Source of the DNA: Hungatella sp. UBA4396
Lineage (GTDB): Bacteria > Bacillota > Clostridia > Lachnospirales > Lachnospiraceae
NCBI GenBank assembly: GCA_002389905.1
Contig: DGRE01000020.1
Location: 1 to 64,000, forward strand
DNA: 64,000 nt
Reading direction: 5' to 3'
Of the stretch, positions 43,907 to 52,768 are shown one piece after another. Below the pieces are notes generated by a model that saw only the letters and a program-made list of their open reading frames with translations, was not told where the DNA came from and made no database searches. The position numbers and the translations under genes were made by a program. Position 1 is the stretch's first letter, and each line of letters starts with the position of its first letter.

Positions 43907-45204
43907 GTATCGGACTTACAACTGCTATCCTGTTTACCGTATTCGGCATTCTGCTGTTTTTAGGCTGCCCGATTTCCGTCGGTATTGTCATCTCAGCTAT
44001 AACGGCGGCGGTCTCCTCCCTTTCCTGGGACCAAATTACATTCATCACGATGCAGAAGATGAACAGCGGTGTAGAAAGCTTTTCCCTGCTCGCCATTCCT
44101 CTTTTTATCCTGGCGGGAAACATTATGAATAACGGCGGTATCGCCAGACGTCTCGTAAACTTTGCAAAACTGTTTGTGGGCTGGTGCCCCGGTTCCCTTG
44201 CCCAGGCAAATATCTTGGGCAATATGCTCTTCGGAGCTCTGTCCGGTTCCTCCGTGGCAGCTGCTTCCGCCATGGGCGGCTGTATCTACCCAATCCAAAA
44301 GGAAGAGGGATATGAACCGGCATTTGCCACTGCAGTAAATATTGCATCGGCTCCAACAGGACTTCTTATTCCCCCCACCAGTGCGTTCATTGTATACTCC
44401 ACTGTGGCAGGAGGTGTATCCATCTCAACACTTTTTATGGCAGGCTACGTGCCCGGTATCTTAATGGGTCTGGGTTCCATGATTGTGGCGTATATCTATG
44501 CAAAGAAGCATAAATATCCGGTCAGCGGCAGGCCTTCCCCGAAAGAGGCGCTTCGCGTAACCATTGAAGCCATACCGAGCCTCCTTCTGATCATCATTGT
44601 AAGCGGCGGTATTGTAAGCGGGATCTTCACTGCAACAGAGGGTGCAGGAGTATCTGTGCTCTACTGCCTGATACTGTCACTTTGTTACAAAAGCATTGAT
44701 TTTAAGTCCTTTAAGAACCTCCTGGTAAGCAGCGCATGCACCAGCGGCATCATTCTGTTCCTGATTTCCGCCTCCTCGGCTATGTCATTCGTAATGGCAT
44801 ACTCCGGAATCCCTGCAGCAATCAGCGAGGCCATCATGAACATATCTACCAATAAATATGTAATCTTCCTGATGATGAACCTGATTCTTATGGTGATTGG
44901 TATGTTTATGGATATCACACCGGCAATCCTGATTTTCACACCGATTTTTCTGCCGATTGCCGAAAGCCTTGGGATGTCCTCCATCCAGTTTGGAGTCATG
45001 CTGATTTTCAACATGTGTCTGGGCAACATGACACCTCCCGTTGGCTCTGTATTGTTTGTCGGCTGCGGTATCAGCAAAATCAGCATCGAAAGCGTGGCAA
45101 AAACACTGTTGCCCTACTTTGTGGTCCTGTTCATGCTCCTGCTGGCAGTGACCTATATTCCGGCATTGTCCCTTGGCATTCCAACCCTGATGGGGTTGAT
45201 ATAA
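43903..45204 (+). CDS. dctM: TRAP transporter large permease
   Basis: 433 residues, about 12 hydrophobic segments, the ion-coupled membrane engine. Family motifs: FILAGNIMNNGGIARRL, LFGALSGSSVAAASAMG and the late NMCLGNMTPPVGSVLF. With DctP and DctQ it forms a complete sodium-driven importer. A long hairpin follows directly. Confidence 0.95.
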   Translation: MSIGLTTAILFTVFGILLFLGCPISVGIVISAITAAVSSLSWDQITFITMQKMNSGVESFSLLAIPLFILAGNIMNNGGIARRLVNFAKLFVGWCPGSLAQANILGNMLFGALSGSSVAAASAMGGCIYPIQKEEGYEPAFATAVNIASAPTGLLIPPTSAFIVYSTVAGGVSISTLFMAGYVPGILMGLGSMIVAYIYAKKHKYPVSGRPSPKEALRVTIEAIPSLLLIIIVSGGIVSGIFTATEGAGVSVLYCLILSLCYKSIDFKSFKNLLVSSACTSGIILFLISASSAMSFVMAYSGIPAAISEAIMNISTNKYVIFLMMNLILMVIGMFMDITPAILIFTPIFLPIAESLGMSSIQFGVMLIFNMCLGNMTPPVGSVLFVGCGISKISIESVAKTLLPYFVVLFMLLLAVTYIPALSLGIPTLMGLI

Positions 45205-45229
45205 AAACATATAATATATCTAAACACCA

Positions 45230-45270
45230 TAAAACAGCTGCATTCACCTGATGTGAAAGCAGCTGTTTTA
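45230..45270. terminator. bidirectional terminator between convergent operons
   Basis: Outer arms 45230-45241 and 45259-45270 (12 bp perfect), inner arms TTCAC/GTGAA; A-run on one side and T-run on the other. It ends both the TRAP operon and the facing carrier gene. Confidence 0.85.
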
Positions 45271-45273
45271 TTC

Positions 45274-46569
45274 TTAAAGAATGACTGACAGAATTAAATT
45301 AAATATTGTAGAAGCTGCAACGCTGACCGGCACAGCTAAAAACAAAAGCCTCGGGAACATTGCGGTCCTTTCTTCGTCTGCAGAACAGGAGCCGAGCACC
45401 AGACTTCCTCCTGAAGAAAAGGGAGAAATGGCGGAGCTTTGTGCTCCGATTACAATACAGGTAAACAACAGTAAGGGACTGATTCCTGAAGCCTCGGTAA
45501 CAGCCGGAACCAGAGGATAAAGTGCCGGGCATACCACTCCCAAAGTGCTGGAAAAGAAACTCATAATAGCACCGACTACACTCATTGCAACCGGAACTGC
45601 CCAGCCCGGCAGACTGCTGCCCACCCACGAAGCTAAAAGGTCAATGGTTCCTGCTGCTATTGCCACCTGAATCAACATTCCAACGCCACAGATCATAATA
45701 ATTGTATTCCATGGCACTTTGGCAATTACATCTTTTTCAGGCGCCAATTTCAAGAACAGAGCAATTACTGAAAAAATAATTGCAGCCAGACCAACATCTA
45801 TTTTGCTGTTAATAAACGAAATTGTTGCATTGCTCGGAACAATAATGTTTAAAACAGGAAATATGAGAACGGTCAGAATCATCCCAATAATCAGATAAAG
45901 ATTCATCTTCTGCTTTGCATTAAAATTCTCTGGTTTTTCAAATGAAGCTCCCTTTCCAATATTCCGGTTGCCGCGTGGGATATAACGAAATCCGGCAATC
46001 AGCAGAAGTGAAAATACAACACTGGAAATAAAGATAACTGCTGAATACTGGAATGAACTTTCAATAAATCCAGCTTCATCCATCAGACCTCGGAAAATAA
46101 TACCGCTTCCACTGGTCATAAAATTTGCCCCGGAAAGGGCTCCGCAGTTTACCGCAACCGCTCCGACTAATTTATCCATTTTAGCTTCACGGCAAATAAG
46201 AAGAGCAATTGGCGCCATAAATGCCATAACCGTAAAAAAGCCGGCTCCCAGTGCGGCAATTCCGGCACTGGCAAAATAAAGGGCAAATGGAAGCAGGCCA
46301 GGAAAATGGCGGAAAGCATATAACAAGTAACGGGCAGTTTTTTCCAATGTCCCGTTCACCAATGCAAAATTATAAAACAGTGACACTGAAAAAATAACGA
46401 ACATGGTGCTCACAGGCCATGAGCCGATCACTTCTTTGGTTTTCATCCCCATTACAAAGCAGCCAATCACATACGCAAAAACAATTGCAAATAATCCAGT
46501 ATTATATTTCGTTTTATAGCCAATGGCAACTGCCAAAGCAATTGCACCCACAATCAGAATACTCAGCAT
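45274..46569 (-). CDS. dicarboxylate-type carrier (MatC/DASS-like)
   Basis: 431 residues, about 11-12 transmembrane segments in two repeats. The N-terminal part resembles the MatC family (AFVMGMKTKEVIGSWPVSTM region); conserved polar re-entrant stretches NCGALSGANFMTSGSG and IGAQSSAISPFSSGGSL are like those in the ion-transporter (DASS/CitM) superfamily. It would import a carboxylate with sodium or protons. AGGGAG precedes the ATG. It lies 13 bp behind the metallohydrolase gene, so its cargo is likely that enzyme's substrate. Confidence 0.78.
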   Translation of the reverse strand: MLSILIVGAIALAVAIGYKTKYNTGLFAIVFAYVIGCFVMGMKTKEVIGSWPVSTMFVIFSVSLFYNFALVNGTLEKTARYLLYAFRHFPGLLPFALYFASAGIAALGAGFFTVMAFMAPIALLICREAKMDKLVGAVAVNCGALSGANFMTSGSGIIFRGLMDEAGFIESSFQYSAVIFISSVVFSLLLIAGFRYIPRGNRNIGKGASFEKPENFNAKQKMNLYLIIGMILTVLIFPVLNIIVPSNATISFINSKIDVGLAAIIFSVIALFLKLAPEKDVIAKVPWNTIIMICGVGMLIQVAIAAGTIDLLASWVGSSLPGWAVPVAMSVVGAIMSFFSSTLGVVCPALYPLVPAVTEASGISPLLLFTCIVIGAQSSAISPFSSGGSLVLGSCSADEERTAMFPRLLFLAVPVSVAASTIFNLILSVIL

Positions 46570-46582
46570 AATTTTATCTCCC

Positions 46583-47446
46583 TTAATTAGTAATTCCCAA
46601 TAACCTCTCTTGTATTGTGTGTGTCATATAATGGATTTCCTCCAAAGGTATGCCCTGTTCCAGCAGATAAGTCATATATTGTTCAAGAGCAATTTCCCAG
46701 TTAGGATTTTCTACTTGTCCGCCATCAGTGGAAATAATAACATTTTTATATCCGCAAGCCTCAATGGCTTCCAGATTGACAGGCATATTGCTTTGGTATT
46801 TGCCGCCTCCCATTGGCTGGGCAAAACAATGTTCTAAAAAGACATCATAATCTCTGACTATTCTAACCTGATCTTCCAGTGACATTCCCACGAGCCACCA
46901 TTCCGGATGTGTAACCACAATTTTCTCTATTCCGGCATCCCGCGCTGCCTCCACAACCCGGAAACACTCGTCTGGTGAAAGATGGGCAGTGCCTAATACA
47001 GCATCAGAATCCTTAACTAAACGGAATACGTCTTTCAGCTGAGGGACAATCTTTCCGTTCTCAATAACGTCCACACAATCAATGGGATTTTGCTTGTTTT
47101 GTTTCATGTGATTTCTGGCTGACTGGGTAGGCAGCCAGACAACTTTTGCCCCCAGTCTTAATGCGCTGTCTACAGCCGCAGGATTAATACCTCCAACCTG
47201 ACGGTTTAAAGTTATACTGCCAAACATAGTAAAATCATTGCTGCCTTTATGCACCAATTCATTGTGGCGGTTGCATAAATATGCCCGGTCCATAGTAGTG
47301 CCCTGGTGGCTTTTGATAACGATGGCTCTTGCTCCAACCCCAATCGCCGCTTCCATCAGTTCAAAGTCATCATAAGCACGGCGGCGGATATCAGGATTGG
47401 AATGCACATGCATATCAATCACCCCTTTTAGCGAAACTTTACACAT
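46583..47446 (-). CDS. DUF6282-like metal-dependent hydrolase
   Basis: 287 residues. It starts with a PHP/amidohydrolase-type metal motif IDMHVHSNPD (His-x-His), followed by a Lys in AIVIKSHQGTT that could be carboxylated or bind the metal with the following His, then VLGTAHLSPDE, VVTHPEWW and a late Asp in VIISTDGGQ. From memory the closest named family is DUF6282. The layout is that of a TIM-barrel amidohydrolase acting on a cyclic amide or lactone. AAGGGAG precedes the ATG. Carrier downstream, LysR regulator divergent. Confidence 0.7.
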   Translation of the reverse strand: MCKVSLKGVIDMHVHSNPDIRRRAYDDFELMEAAIGVGARAIVIKSHQGTTMDRAYLCNRHNELVHKGSNDFTMFGSITLNRQVGGINPAAVDSALRLGAKVVWLPTQSARNHMKQNKQNPIDCVDVIENGKIVPQLKDVFRLVKDSDAVLGTAHLSPDECFRVVEAARDAGIEKIVVTHPEWWLVGMSLEDQVRIVRDYDVFLEHCFAQPMGGGKYQSNMPVNLEAIEACGYKNVIISTDGGQVENPNWEIALEQYMTYLLEQGIPLEEIHYMTHTIQERLLGITN

Positions 47447-47523
47447 TTCATTCTCCCTTCCTATTGTTATTTGTTTAAAATTATTCTATAATAGCAAAGC
47501 AATTAATGGAATCGAAAAGAATA

Positions 47524-47548
47524 GATATGTCATATCGGAAAAACCGAT
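47524..47548 (+). promoter_or_regulatory. overlapping palindromes before the LysR gene
   Basis: GATATG-T-CATATC (47524-47536) overlaps ATCGG-AAAAA-CCGAT (47534-47548) in the 114-bp divergent gap. These are candidate LysR binding sites; the second abuts the ribosome site, which suits autorepression. Confidence 0.45.
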
Positions 47549-47560
47549 GGGAGAATACAG

Positions 47561-48481
47561 ATGCATTTACGAGAGTTAAATTATGTGGTGACATTGGCAG
47601 ATGAAGGAAGCATCACACGAGCTGCAGACCGCCTTTATATGGCGCAGTCAAGCCTGAGCCAATTTTTACAGCAGTATGAAGCAGAGCTGGGCATGGCGCT
47701 ATTCGTCCGGACGTCAAAAGGATTGAGTCCCACAGCGGCGGGGAACCTGTTTATAGAAAATGCAAGAAGCATTCTCTATCATTACCGGCTGGTGAGAAAC
47801 GAGATGTATGATATGGAACATCTGCAGAAGGGACAGATCACCTTAGGAATCAGTTCTTTCAGAGGCTCTTACATGCTTCCGCCGATCCTGAAGCAGTTTT
47901 ATTTGCACTATCCGAAAATAACAGTAAATGTTGTAGAAGCCAATAGTATTGCTTTGGAAGAAAAAATTCTGGAAGGGGAAGTTGATCTGGCCCTTGTAGC
48001 ACTTCCGCTAAAGAAGCTGAACCATGAAGTGGAGGTGTTAAAGTCTGACGAAATACTGTTGGTCACGAATAAGTCACATCCCATAACCAACTGCCTACAC
48101 AAAAAAGACACCTACCCTTTTGCCTGGGTTGATTTAAAAGAAATTATTGATTTTGAGTTTATACTAAGTGATTATGATACCATCTTGGGAATAAAAAGCA
48201 GGCAGGCATTTCGGAAAGCCGGGCTGAAGCCATATGCCAGAAATACAACAATTACTGCGGCAATGGCAGCGGCAATGGCGAGAGAAGGTTTAGGTCTTGC
48301 TTTTACTTATCGTTCATGCGTTGGTGAATTCAACGAAGCTGTTTATATTTCCATCGGAACTGAGGGTGTTTACGTGGATCTTGCACTGGCATATCCTTAT
48401 GCAGAATACCGTTCTAAGGCAGCATCAGCACTGGGGGAAATGATTTATGAATTTCAAAAGAATATTGCCCTTTCAAAATGA
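47561..48481 (+). CDS. LysR-family transcriptional regulator
   Basis: 306 residues, a standard LysR length. The N-terminal winged HTH (LNYVVTLADEGSITRAADRL, MAQSSLSQFLQQYEAELG) is followed by a linker helix and a two-lobe effector domain (about 90-300, e.g. LGISSFRGSYMLPPIL and DLALVALPL). GGGAGA lies six bases before the ATG. Divergent from the DUF6282/carrier operon, which it probably activates when the imported acid is present. Confidence 0.9.
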   Translation: MHLRELNYVVTLADEGSITRAADRLYMAQSSLSQFLQQYEAELGMALFVRTSKGLSPTAAGNLFIENARSILYHYRLVRNEMYDMEHLQKGQITLGISSFRGSYMLPPILKQFYLHYPKITVNVVEANSIALEEKILEGEVDLALVALPLKKLNHEVEVLKSDEILLVTNKSHPITNCLHKKDTYPFAWVDLKEIIDFEFILSDYDTILGIKSRQAFRKAGLKPYARNTTITAAMAAAMAREGLGLAFTYRSCVGEFNEAVYISIGTEGVYVDLALAYPYAEYRSKAASALGEMIYEFQKNIALSK

Positions 48482-48535
48482 TATGTCAGTGCATTTTCTT
48501 TAGCCTGACTTTTGTAGCAAAGAGAGCAAAAAAAT

Positions 48536-48575
48536 GCCCTCAATCCCAGTAAATTCAAGGGATTGGGGGCTTGTC
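48536..48575. terminator. bidirectional terminator, lysR / oppF
   Basis: Twelve-base arms 48536-48547 and 48559-48570 pair with one wobble; A7 before and T-rich after. Confidence 0.8.
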
Positions 48576-48621
48576 ATTTTTTCATGTTTTCATGGGGATT
48601 TCTTTATTCGTTCCGTCTCTT

Positions 48622-49551
48622 CTATTTGGTCCAGGCCGCAAGCTCCTCAGTCGTTGCCAGAACGTAATGCTGGCCGCCGATGTGCTGCTGTACTCCCTTT
48701 CCATAATCAATTCCGCTGGTTTTATAATCATAGCTGACAGCTGTCCGGCTCCTCTCCTCAATGGGATTGGGCTGCGGTATAGCTGAAAGCAGGGACTTGG
48801 TGTAGGGATGAATCGGATGGTCAAAAATCTCATCCTTTGTTCCCGTTTCCACCAGATGTCCCAGGTGAAGCACTCCGATCCGGTCAGAGATATATTTTAC
48901 CATGGATAAATCATGGGCAATAAACAAATAGGCTGTATTGGTCCTAGTCTGGATGTCCTTCATCAGATTCACTACCTGAGCCTGAATGGACACATCCAGC
49001 GCACTGATTGCCTCATCAGCAATAATCAAATCCGGGTTCATGATCAGCGCTCTGGCAATGCCGATCCGCTGTCTCTGTCCGCCGGAAAACTGATGGGGAT
49101 AACGGTCCGCATGCTCGCTTGCAAGTCCCACCATATCCAGAATCTGATACACCTTCTCCCGGCGCTCCTCCTGGCTGTTATACAGGTGGTGGATATCCAG
49201 CCCCTGTGCAATAATATCCATAACCTTTTTCCTGGGATTCAAGCATGCCATAGGGTCCTGGAAAATCATCTGCATTCTGGTGCGGAGAAGCTTCGTATCC
49301 TTGGCAGAAAGCTTCCCGGAAATATTCTGTCCGTTAAAAATCACCTCACCTGCCGTAGGCTCGTACAACCGGATAATGGAACGTCCGATGGTGGACTTTC
49401 CGCTTCCTGATTCACCAACCAGTCCATAGGTTTCCCCGGGATAAATCTCAAAGGAAACGCCATCCACCGCTCGAACCGTAAACTTACGGCTCACCTTAAA
49501 ATACTGCTTTAAATCATTTACCTTTAACAGAGGCTCTCTCTTTTCCATCAC
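48622..49551 (-). CDS. oppF: oligopeptide-type ABC transporter ATP-binding protein (OppF)
   Basis: 309 residues; Walker A GESGSGKSTIG, signature FSGGQRQRIGIARAL, Walker B DLIIADEAISALD, and the OppF-type C-terminal extension (HPIHPYTKSLLSAIPQPNP). It powers the importer with OppD. The GTG at 49551 is seven bases from AAGGAGG; an ATG three bases on is the alternative. The start overlaps the OppD stop by one base. Confidence 0.92.
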   Translation of the reverse strand: MMEKREPLLKVNDLKQYFKVSRKFTVRAVDGVSFEIYPGETYGLVGESGSGKSTIGRSIIRLYEPTAGEVIFNGQNISGKLSAKDTKLLRTRMQMIFQDPMACLNPRKKVMDIIAQGLDIHHLYNSQEERREKVYQILDMVGLASEHADRYPHQFSGGQRQRIGIARALIMNPDLIIADEAISALDVSIQAQVVNLMKDIQTRTNTAYLFIAHDLSMVKYISDRIGVLHLGHLVETGTKDEIFDHPIHPYTKSLLSAIPQPNPIEERSRTAVSYDYKTSGIDYGKGVQQHIGGQHYVLATTEELAAWTK

Positions 49552-50639
49552 TATCTCGCCTCCTTTTCCGTAACCGGTCCGTCTTTCAACATCATATCAA
49601 TTCTCTTTCTCAGCTCTTCCGGCATAGAAACCTCAGGAGCATTCTCATGAAGAAGCCAGGTGGCAGCATAATGAGTATCCGATATTTTAAACATGGGCGG
49701 TTCTTTCTTAAAATCAATGTTCAAAGCATAAATATTTCGGGGAGCAAAGGAATCTCCATCCACACCTCCCAGCAGGTTGGGCGGGCTTCCGGGTATGGTA
49801 TAAAGCTTGTCATCGGTGCTGTTTAAATCCGGCATAGCGGATAACAGCCCCCAGGTATAGGGATGTCTGGGCTGGTAAAAAATCTCCTCGGTTGTGCCCA
49901 TTTCCACCACCTTGCCCGCATACATAACTTCAACATAGTCCGCAACCTTAGCCACCACTCCTAAATCGTGGGTGATATAGATAACAGAAATCCCTGTCTT
50001 TGCCTGAATATCCTTAATAAGCTCCAGAATCTTAGCCTGAATGGTCACATCCAAAGCCGTGGTTGGCTCATCACAGATCAGCAGCTCCGGATCACAGGAT
50101 AAGGCAATGGCAATTACCACTCTCTGCCTCATACCTCCGGAAAGCTGGTGGGGATAATTCTTCATCCGCTTCTCCGGGTCTGTAATACCTACCAGCTCCA
50201 GCAGCTTGATGGCCTTTTCATAGGCTTCCTTTTTAGGAGTATGGTAATGATAAATCATTCCCTCCATAATCTGTGCGCCTATGGTCATGGTCGGATTCAA
50301 GGAGGTCATAGGGTCCTGAAATACCATGGCAATTCTCTTGCCGTTGATATGGCTTCTCATGTCCCTTTTTGAGAGGGTGAGCAGGTCCGTTATCACCTCT
50401 TCATTTCCCCTGTTGTATGTGAACTCAATGCTTCCGCTGTTGATCTTTCCATTGCTGCTTAAAATGCCCATAATCGCTTTTACTGTTACCGACTTACCGC
50501 TGCCGCTTTCTCCTACGATAGCAAGGGTTTCTCCCTTATACAGCGAAAGGTTCATGCCCCGGATTACGTTCACTTCACCGGCTGAAGTTTTAAAGGATAT
50601 GGACAAATCCTTGATTGATAAAATCTTTTTCTTTTCCAT
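49551..50639 (-). CDS. oppD: oligopeptide-type ABC transporter ATP-binding protein (OppD)
   Basis: 362 residues; Walker A GESGSGKSVTV, signature LSGGMRQRVVIAIAL, Walker B ELLICDEPTTALD, and the Opp/Dpp C-terminal region with RHPYTWGLLSAMPDLN. The tail lacks the full Cys cluster of some OppD proteins that bind an iron-sulfur cluster. AGGAGG precedes the ATG. It is 10 bp behind oppC. Confidence 0.92.
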   Translation of the reverse strand: MEKKKILSIKDLSISFKTSAGEVNVIRGMNLSLYKGETLAIVGESGSGKSVTVKAIMGILSSNGKINSGSIEFTYNRGNEEVITDLLTLSKRDMRSHINGKRIAMVFQDPMTSLNPTMTIGAQIMEGMIYHYHTPKKEAYEKAIKLLELVGITDPEKRMKNYPHQLSGGMRQRVVIAIALSCDPELLICDEPTTALDVTIQAKILELIKDIQAKTGISVIYITHDLGVVAKVADYVEVMYAGKVVEMGTTEEIFYQPRHPYTWGLLSAMPDLNSTDDKLYTIPGSPPNLLGGVDGDSFAPRNIYALNIDFKKEPPMFKISDTHYAATWLLHENAPEVSMPEELRKRIDMMLKDGPVTEKEAR

Positions 50640-50649
50640 CTTCCGCCTC

Positions 50650-51702
50650 CTACATTTCCTTCATCTTGGGATCAAACGCATCCCTGAGACCGTCTGCCAT
50701 CATGTTAAAACTCAGCATAATGATTGCCAGCACGATTACCGGGAAGATAATCATATAAGGATGAGTTGTAAACGACTTAAATGCGTCGCTGATCAGGGAG
50801 CCCAAAGATGCAAGGGGCTGGGGTACTCCAAGACCGATAAAGGCCAGGAACGCTTCCGTAAATATTGCGTTAGGGATGGAAAACATGGACATAATAATCA
50901 ACTGTCCGAAAATGTTCGGCAGTATTTCCTTAAAGATAATAAACAAATCCTTAGCCCCCAGGGTCTTGGAAGCCAGAATGAATTCCTGCTCCTTCAGCTT
51001 TAACACCTGGGCTCTTGCAATTCTGCTCATTCCGATCCAGCCGGTAATAGCCAGGGCAAGAGTGATGGTGACCAGACCCGGCCTAAATACCAGGATTAAC
51101 AAGGTAACAATCACCAGTGTAGGAATGCCGTTAAGCACCTCAGAAATACGCTGCAGCACCATGTCCACCTTGCCACCGAAGTATCCGGAGGTCAAGCCAT
51201 AGATCATGCCAAAGCACATGTCCACAATAACAGCAACAAGAGCGATGTAAAGTGAAATTCTGGTTCCGGTCCAGGTTCTGGTGAAGATATCCCTTCCCAG
51301 GACATCAGTTCCAAACCAGTAATAAACATCCTCCAGCCCGGTAGAGGTACCGTCCTTTGATACATATTTATTTTGAACAATGATACCTGTGGAAGTGCTC
51401 ATCTGTTCAGAACCGTCAAAAATGCCCACCTTTTCCATTCCTGGAATTCTGGGAGCCAGGTTCTGATGGGAAATGATCTGGGAATCATAGGTATGCTCCG
51501 TCATATTGGGGCCGATCACAGCCATGAGGATAACAAGCAGAATGAGAACGGTTCCCACAACTGCCCCTTTGTTCTTTGTAAACCTTGCCAGAATATCCTT
51601 CCACATGGGTTTGCTTGGAAAGGTTTCATCCACACGGGAGATTTTTTCCGCACCGACCAGTAAAAAGTCGTCCGGTGCAAATTCAAATTCTGTTTTATTC
51701 AT
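50650..51702 (-). CDS. oppC: oligopeptide-type ABC transporter permease (OppC)
   Basis: 350 residues, six transmembrane helices, with an extended outer loop between helix 1 and 2 (about residues 60-140) and the EAA coupling motif in QEFILASKTLGAKDLFIIFK. Start 51702 has AAAGGGG seven bases upstream; a longer frame extends into oppB. Overlaps the oppB stop by 8 bp. Confidence 0.92.
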   Translation of the reverse strand: MNKTEFEFAPDDFLLVGAEKISRVDETFPSKPMWKDILARFTKNKGAVVGTVLILLVILMAVIGPNMTEHTYDSQIISHQNLAPRIPGMEKVGIFDGSEQMSTSTGIIVQNKYVSKDGTSTGLEDVYYWFGTDVLGRDIFTRTWTGTRISLYIALVAVIVDMCFGMIYGLTSGYFGGKVDMVLQRISEVLNGIPTLVIVTLLILVFRPGLVTITLALAITGWIGMSRIARAQVLKLKEQEFILASKTLGAKDLFIIFKEILPNIFGQLIIMSMFSIPNAIFTEAFLAFIGLGVPQPLASLGSLISDAFKSFTTHPYMIIFPVIVLAIIMLSFNMMADGLRDAFDPKMKEM

Positions 51703-52636
51703 GATCATTCCCCTTTGCCAGTCTGATTCTCGGATCAATGACACCGTAAAGAATATCCACCACGAGCATAATTCCAATATACATAATACTGTAAATAAAG
51801 GTCAGCGCCACAACCACATTATAGTCGTTGGATTGAATGGCTGATACCAGAAGACTTCCGATTCCAGGTATGGAAAACAGTTTTTCAATAACCAGGCTTC
51901 CTGTCATCAGTCCCACCACCAGAGGAGCTAATACCGTGATAATAGGGATCAGGGCATTTCTCAGGGCGTGCTTGAAAATCAGACGGAAGCTGTTGAGTCC
52001 CTTGCTTTCTGCCAAAAGCATGTAATCAGAACCCAATACCTCCAACATCTCTGTTCTGGTAAAACGGGCCACCGTCGCTATGGTGAACATGCAAAGAGAT
52101 ATGGTAGGCATAATAGAGGAATAAACAGGCGCCTGCATCTGATAAAGCAGAGGGAACCATTTCAGCCGGAATCCCAGGAAGTAAATCAGAGCCATAGCAA
52201 ATACATAGGATGGCAGGCTCACACCCAATACGGAAATAAAAGTGGTAATGGTATCATAAATGGTGTTATGCTTGATTGCCGCTATAATGCCCAGAATCAA
52301 GCCGATAATTGTGCCGATCAGGATTGCCTGGCCTCCGATTCTTAAGGAAATAGGCAGTCTTGTTTCAAGCAGGGCTGTAATGGGCGTATTCTTGGATATG
52401 GTATAGGAAACCCCAAAATCTCCGCTCAGCATTGCTCTGATGTAATTAAAAAAACGTGCCATCAATGGCTGATCCAGCCCATACTTTGCGTTGAGGATGG
52501 CCCGCTGGGTCTCCGTCAGCTTTTCGTCGTTAAATGGTGATCCGGGCATAAACTCCAGCATCAAAAATAATATCAAAAGGATCACCAGCAGGGTCACGAC
52601 GGATATTGCAACCCGCTTCATTATATATTTTTTCAC
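51695..52636 (-). CDS. oppB: oligopeptide-type ABC transporter permease (OppB)
   Basis: 313 residues with six transmembrane helices and the OppB/DppB signature (LMLEFMPGSPF early; EAA loop LGSDYMLLAESKGLNSFRLI). The start is GTG at 52636 behind AAGGAG at nine bases; the open frame upstream runs through the terminator and is not coding. It is separated from oppA by that terminator. Confidence 0.9.
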   Translation of the reverse strand: MKKYIMKRVAISVVTLLVILLILFLMLEFMPGSPFNDEKLTETQRAILNAKYGLDQPLMARFFNYIRAMLSGDFGVSYTISKNTPITALLETRLPISLRIGGQAILIGTIIGLILGIIAAIKHNTIYDTITTFISVLGVSLPSYVFAMALIYFLGFRLKWFPLLYQMQAPVYSSIMPTISLCMFTIATVARFTRTEMLEVLGSDYMLLAESKGLNSFRLIFKHALRNALIPIITVLAPLVVGLMTGSLVIEKLFSIPGIGSLLVSAIQSNDYNVVVALTFIYSIMYIGIMLVVDILYGVIDPRIRLAKGNDHE

Positions 52637-52682
52637 AGATACACACTCCTTATCTGCAGTAAGAAAAACAGTAAGTAAAAAA

Positions 52683-52727
52683 TAGTGACGCCGTCTTCTG
52701 TGGCAGGCACACCCGACAGCGTCACTA
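52683..52727 (-). terminator. attenuating terminator between oppA and oppB
   Basis: Arms 52683-52695 and 52715-52727 pair over 13 bp with one wobble; T6 follows on the minus strand. Partial read-through would give more binding protein than permease, a common design. Confidence 0.85.
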
Positions 52728-52768
52728 CAATGCATTCCTGATAAAGCGGAATAGTCTGCTTCTACCGA

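Noticed and set aside
50326..51003. A 225-codon plus-strand frame across oppD and oppC
   Set aside because: Crosses two genuine genes on the other strand without a ribosome site.
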